Origin: Microbacterium murale | GTDB lineage: Bacteria; Actinomycetota; Actinomycetes; Actinomycetales; Microbacteriaceae | DNA: 64,000 nt | Assembly (NCBI RefSeq): GCF_014635185.1 | Contig: NZ_BMCM01000008.1 | Span: 1 to 64,000, forward strand | Direction: 5' to 3' | In this document: positions 60,035-64,000 of the stretch, piece after piece | Layout: each line of letters begins with the position of its first letter | Position numbering within the stretch: the stretch's first letter is position 1 | Made by a program: the position numbers and the translations under genes | The notes under the pieces: model-generated | What the model was told of the DNA's origin: nothing | The model's database searches: none | What the model saw: the letters and a program-made list of their open reading frames with translations, nothing else

Positions 60035-60625
60035 GTGGCTGAAGCAGTCCGCCGCAGGCGCGACCCGGAGACACGCCGCCTTGCCATCATCACCGCTGCG
60101 GCCGAGCTCATCACCGAGGTCGGTGTCGATGCGATCACTCACCGCATGGTCGCCGCCCGCGCCGACGTTCCGCTCGGTGCGACGACGCAGTACTTCGCCA
60201 CTCTCGACGACCTCCGAGACGCCGCGCTTCAGCTGCTCGCCGCTCACGTGGCCGAGCGGATGGCCGAGATCCGTGAGGTCATCACGGAGCGCGGCGCGAC
60301 CCCCGCTCTGCTGGCCGAGCTGATCCACACCGCCCTCGCCGACGCGACGGCCGTCCAGGCCGATCGCGCCGTCGTCACTGCGGCGGTGCACGACCCGAGG
60401 CTGCGAGAGCTCGCACAGCAGTGGTCGGACGAACTCGTCGGGATCTTCGCCCCCGTTCACGGAATCGACCGCGCGCAGGCCGCAGCCGTTTTCATCGACG
60501 GCGTACTCTGGCACGCACAGATCCACGAGAACCCGCTCGATCAGCGCTTCATCGAGGCGGCGCTCATCAGCATCCTCGGGACCGCCGACGCCGCAGCATC
60601 CCCTTCACCGCAGTCCACCGCATAG
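60035..60625 (+). CDS. TetR family transcriptional regulator
   Basis: A 196-residue regulator with an N-terminal helix-turn-helix (about 12-58, ELITEVGVDAITHRMVAARA, then VPLGATTQYFATLDDL) and a helical ligand domain. GAGGGGAG precedes the GTG at 60035; an ATG nine codons earlier would sit inside the operator and is less likely. The exporter gene follows 19 nt later. Confidence 0.9.
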   Translation: MAEAVRRRRDPETRRLAIITAAAELITEVGVDAITHRMVAARADVPLGATTQYFATLDDLRDAALQLLAAHVAERMAEIREVITERGATPALLAELIHTALADATAVQADRAVVTAAVHDPRLRELAQQWSDELVGIFAPVHGIDRAQAAAVFIDGVLWHAQIHENPLDQRFIEAALISILGTADAAASPSPQSTA

Positions 60626-60644
60626 AGACAACCGAGAGATCACC

Positions 60645-63600
60645 GTGTCGAAACTCGCCATCCTCAGCCTGCGCAACCGCGCGCTGATCGCTCTCATCAC
60701 GATCGTGGCCGCCGTGTTCGGCGGCCTTGCGTTGACGAACCTCAAGCAGGAGCTCATCCCCTCGCTCGAGCTGCCGTCGCTCATCGTCATGACGACGTAC
60801 CCGGGCGCATCCCCCGAGGTCGTCGAGAACGACGTCTCCACGCCGATCGAGACGGCGATCCAGGGCGTTCCGGGGCTTGAATCCACGAGCGCCACGAGTT
60901 CGACGAACTCCTCGATCATCCAGGCGACCTTCACGTACGGCGAGAACCTCGCCACCGCCGAGCAGAAGATGCAGCAGGCGATCAACCGCATCTCCTCACA
61001 GCTGCCGGAGGACGTCGAACCGCAGGTGCTGTCGGTGTCGATCGACGACTTCCCGGTGATCCAGGTCGCCGTCACCGGATTCGACGATGCCGAGACCGCG
61101 CAGGCCGATCTCGAGAACGTCGCGATCCCCGACCTCGAAGACATCGACGGCGTCAACGCCGCGCAGATCGTCGGCGGCATCGGCCAGCGCATCACGATCA
61201 CTCCCGACAACGCGAAACTCGCGGCGGAGGGCGTGAGCAGTCAGGCGATCCGCGACGCGCTGCAGCAGAACGGCACGCTCTTCCCTGGTGGCGACATCAC
61301 AGAGGACGGTCAGACGCTGACGGTGCAGACCGGCGCGAAGATCACCTCGGTCGACGACATCGCGGCGCTTCCGCTCGTGGGCACCACCGCCACGATCGCC
61401 GACGTCTCCACGGTCGCGCTGGAGTCCGACCCGGTGTCGTCGCTGTCGCGCGTGAACGGCGAGGATGCGCTCTCGATCTCGATCACGAAGCTCCCCTCAG
61501 CGAACACCGTCGAGGTGTCCGACGGAGTGATCGCCGAGCTCGACGAACTGCGCAAGACCTTCCCCGACGCGGAGTTCACTGTCGTGTTCGACCAGGCGCC
61601 GTTCATCGTGCAGTCGATCGAGACGCTCGCCACCGAGGGACTGCTCGGCCTCGTCTTCGCCGTGATCGTCATCCTCGTCTTCCTGCTGTCGATCCGTTCG
61701 ACGCTGGTCACGGCGATCTCGATCCCGACCAGCGTGCTCATCACGTTCATCGGTCTGCAGGCGTTCGGGTACTCGCTGAACATCCTCACGCTCGGCGCGC
61801 TGACGATCGCGATCGGTCGCGTCGTCGACGACTCGATCGTCGTGATCGAGAACATCAAACGCCACTACGTCGGCGATGCCGACAAGGGCGATGCGATCCG
61901 TCTCGCGGTGCGCGAGGTGGCCTCTGCCATCACGGCATCCACGATCACGACCGTCGCGGTGTTCCTGCCCATCGTGTTCGTCGGCGACATGGTCGGCGAG
62001 CTGTTCCGGCCGTTCGCGATGACGGTGACGATCGCGATGGTCGCATCGCTCCTCGTCGCGCTGACGATCGTGCCGGTGCTCGCGTACTGGTTCCTGCGTC
62101 CGGGCAAGGAACTGCGCGACGAGAACGGGAACGTGATCGACCCCGAGCATCAGGATGCTCCGCCGACGCCGTTGCAGAAGATGTACCGGCCGATCCTCGG
62201 ATGGACCCTGAAGCACTCGGCCGTCACGGTGATCATCGCGGTCGTGGTCCTCGGCGGCACGCTCGCAGCCGCTCCGCTGATGAAGATCAACTTCCTCAGC
62301 GACTCCGGCCAGAACACGATGACCGTCACGCAGGACCTCGGCCCGACCGCGAGCCTCGCGACGAAGGATGCTGCGGCATCCGTCGTCGAGGAAGCTCTCG
62401 AAGACGTGGACGGCATCGAGAACGTGCAGGTGTCGATCGGCTCGAGCGGCTCGTCGCTCATGGATGCGTTCTCCGGTGGAGCCGGCGTGACGTACTCGAT
62501 CATGACGTCGGCGGATGTCGACCAGGAGACACTTCGCGCCGACGTGCAGGATGCTGTCGACGGCCTGGAGGACGTCGGAGACATCAGCGTCAACGCCTCT
62601 GCGGGCTTCGGCTCGAGTGACATCGAGGTGAACGTCACGGCGCCGAGCGGAGACGCACTCGCCGAGGCGACCTCAGCGGTCACCGAAGAGCTCGACGGGC
62701 GCGACGGCATCGGCGCGGTCACCGACAACCTCGCCGCATCGCTGCCCTACATCGCTGTGGTCGTGGATCGACAGGCCGCGGCCGACAACGGGCTCTCCGA
62801 GGTCGCCGTCGGAACGCTCGTCTCGGGCACGATGCGGCCGCAGCAGGTCGGATCCGTCGAGCTGGATGAAACGGCCCTCACCGTGTACATCGCCGCGACC
62901 GAGCCGCCGGCGACGATCGATGAGCTGCGTGCGCTCAGCATCCCCAGCCCCCGCGGGATCATCTCGCTGCAGGACATCGCACTCGTCGAGCAGCGCGAGG
63001 GACCGACGTCGATCACCACAGAGCAGGGGCGCCGCACCGCGACGATCACGGTGCCGCCGGCGTCCGACAACCTCGCGACCGCGACCGCATCGGTGACGGC
63101 TGCTCTCGAGGCGGTCGACCTGCCCGACGGCGCATCGGCCGAAGTCGGCGGTGTCGCCTCTCAGCAGGCGGACTCGTTCTCGCAGCTCGGACTCGCGATG
63201 CTCGCGGCGATCCTGATCGTCTACGTCGTGATGGTGGCGACCTTCAAGTCGCTGCGTCAGCCGCTGCTGCTGCTGGTCTCGGTGCCGTTCGCGGCCACCG
63301 GGGCGATCCTGCTGCAGATCGTCACGGGTGTGCCGCTCGGTGTCGCATCGCTCATCGGTGTGCTGATGCTGATCGGCATCGTGGTGACGAACGCGATCGT
63401 CCTCGTCGACCTCGTGAACCAGTACCGGGAGAAGGGGCTGTCGACGCGCGATGCGGTCATGGCGGGTGGTGAGAAGCGTCTGCGCCCGATCCTCATGACG
63501 GCGCTCGCGACGATCTTCGCCCTCACTCCGATGGCGCTCGGGATCACCGGGCACGGCGGATTCATCTCGCAGCCGCTCGCGATCGTCGTGATCGGCGGAC

Positions 63601-63812
63601 TCGTGTCGTCGACCGTGCTGACGCTGATCGTGCTGCCGACGCTCTACAACCTCGTCGAGGGAGCGAAGGAGCGTCGCCGGGCTCGCAAGGCGGGGCCGGA
63701 TGCCGGTGGCAGCGACGTTCCCGCGCCGGAGGCTCCAGGGCCCGACGGATCCGATCCCGACGGATCCGAGCATCCACTGACCCGCCGCGAACTGCGCGAG
63801 CACCACGGCTGA
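60645..63812 (+). CDS. RND family exporter (AcrB/SwrC-like, Gram-positive type)
   Basis: A 1055-residue protein with 12 membrane segments in two halves. The proton-relay Asp residues are seen in GRVVDDSIVVIENI near residue 389. Large extracytoplasmic loops (about 40-325 and 555-845) replace the porter/docking parts. There is no membrane-fusion or outer-membrane partner gene, as expected for a Gram-positive. The C-terminal tail is Pro/Asp-rich and charged. GAGA precedes the GTG. It probably exports lipids, lipopeptides or drugs sensed by the TetR protein. Confidence 0.92.
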   Translation: MSKLAILSLRNRALIALITIVAAVFGGLALTNLKQELIPSLELPSLIVMTTYPGASPEVVENDVSTPIETAIQGVPGLESTSATSSTNSSIIQATFTYGENLATAEQKMQQAINRISSQLPEDVEPQVLSVSIDDFPVIQVAVTGFDDAETAQADLENVAIPDLEDIDGVNAAQIVGGIGQRITITPDNAKLAAEGVSSQAIRDALQQNGTLFPGGDITEDGQTLTVQTGAKITSVDDIAALPLVGTTATIADVSTVALESDPVSSLSRVNGEDALSISITKLPSANTVEVSDGVIAELDELRKTFPDAEFTVVFDQAPFIVQSIETLATEGLLGLVFAVIVILVFLLSIRSTLVTAISIPTSVLITFIGLQAFGYSLNILTLGALTIAIGRVVDDSIVVIENIKRHYVGDADKGDAIRLAVREVASAITASTITTVAVFLPIVFVGDMVGELFRPFAMTVTIAMVASLLVALTIVPVLAYWFLRPGKELRDENGNVIDPEHQDAPPTPLQKMYRPILGWTLKHSAVTVIIAVVVLGGTLAAAPLMKINFLSDSGQNTMTVTQDLGPTASLATKDAAASVVEEALEDVDGIENVQVSIGSSGSSLMDAFSGGAGVTYSIMTSADVDQETLRADVQDAVDGLEDVGDISVNASAGFGSSDIEVNVTAPSGDALAEATSAVTEELDGRDGIGAVTDNLAASLPYIAVVVDRQAAADNGLSEVAVGTLVSGTMRPQQVGSVELDETALTVYIAATEPPATIDELRALSIPSPRGIISLQDIALVEQREGPTSITTEQGRRTATITVPPASDNLATATASVTAALEAVDLPDGASAEVGGVASQQADSFSQLGLAMLAAILIVYVVMVATFKSLRQPLLLLVSVPFAATGAILLQIVTGVPLGVASLIGVLMLIGIVVTNAIVLVDLVNQYREKGLSTRDAVMAGGEKRLRPILMTALATIFALTPMALGITGHGGFISQPLAIVVIGGLVSSTVLTLIVLPTLYNLVEGAKERRRARKAGPDAGGSDVPAPEAPGPDGSDPDGSEHPLTRRELREHHG

Positions 63813-63818
63813 CCAGCG

Positions 63819-63885
63819 CGAGACCGCACGACCACGCCGAGACCGGGCCGATACGCCTCTGTCTCGGCGTGGTCTTGCAGTTTCG
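63819..63885. terminator. Terminator hairpin after the RND exporter
   Basis: GACCACGCCGAGAC (63830-63843) and GTCTCGGCGTGGTC (63861-63874) pair perfectly with a 17-nt loop. Flanking GAGACCGCA / TGCAGTTTC extends the stem imperfectly. After it, up to 64000, I see no complete gene. Confidence 0.75.
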
Positions 63886-64000
63886 GTGGAATAGTCCGCG
63901 ACCGGGTGCTGTTCAGCGACTAGTGCGCTGGCCGCAAACCCGGCGCACAGAGCCTCAGACCCCGCACACAGAGAGAGTGTCAGTGCCCCTGGACGACGTC

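Noticed and set aside
63983-64000. Possible gene start (GTG with GAGAGAG upstream) at the very end
   Set aside because: Only six codons are visible. A start cannot be supported from so little sequence.

Overview
High-GC actinobacterial chromosome segment, most like Microbacterium or a close Microbacteriaceae relative. The basis is third-position GC, very frequent GCATCC/GGATGC hexamers, many promoters whose -10 box lies 6 nt before the start codon (leaderless mRNAs), and actinobacterial neighbourhoods (purM-purF with DUF3073 nearby, a sterol-carrier-like gene, HtaA-type heme uptake). This is read by eye, with no database search. No rRNA, tRNA or CRISPR array was seen.

Layout. 1-6 kb is an accessory strip. 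It holds an IS3-type transposase remnant, two ECF sigma-factor modules facing each other, small membrane or lipoproteins, and four copies of a ~44-bp palindromic element, three of them between convergent genes. 6-8.3 kb: GrpB-like protein, an unknown protein, a two-domain VOC (glyoxalase-fold) protein and a GntR regulator. 8.4-14.7 kb: an operon of Nramp-like transporter, PxpA, DUF1445, fused PxpB-PxpC and fused biotin carboxylase-BCCP, predicted to open 5-oxoproline or a related lactam. 14.8-17.5 kb: small membrane protein, uracil-type permease, purC. 17.5-20.3 kb: PadR plus MFS exporter, and a GNAT enzyme. 20.4-27.8 kb: ribose-type ABC importer with a TIM-barrel isomerase, a Gfo/Idh dehydrogenase and a ROK repressor. 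27.8-30.7 kb: purD, a CoA-type Nudix hydrolase and a DeoR repressor. 30.8-40.2 kb: a GH4 glycosidase, an amidohydrolase, and an operon of sugar-binding protein, SIS isomerase, two permeases, PfkB kinase and a secreted glycosidase-like lipoprotein; no ATPase gene is present. 40.2-47.9 kb: sterol-carrier-like gene, hmuTUV, a 1114-residue HtaA surface protein and a siderophore-interacting flavoprotein, with two DtxR-type iron boxes between the divergent units. 48-53 kb: purM, purF, MFS, DUF3073. 53-64 kb: universal stress protein, PadR/DUF4097 operon, TipA-like MerR, nitroreductase, FAD/Rieske oxidoreductase, a CrcB pair, and TetR with an RND exporter.

The genes work together in self-contained regulated units: transporter, catabolic enzymes and local repressor, with palindromic operators visible beside the PadR, MerR, DeoR, GntR, TetR and DtxR-type targets. 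The observations I would follow up first are the pxp/biotin-carboxylase operon, which contains every part of a split urea-carboxylase-like enzyme; the palindromic repeat that forms the linker of the PxpB-PxpC fusion; the 44-bp element family at gene boundaries; and the two mutually exclusive hairpins between purC and the permease.
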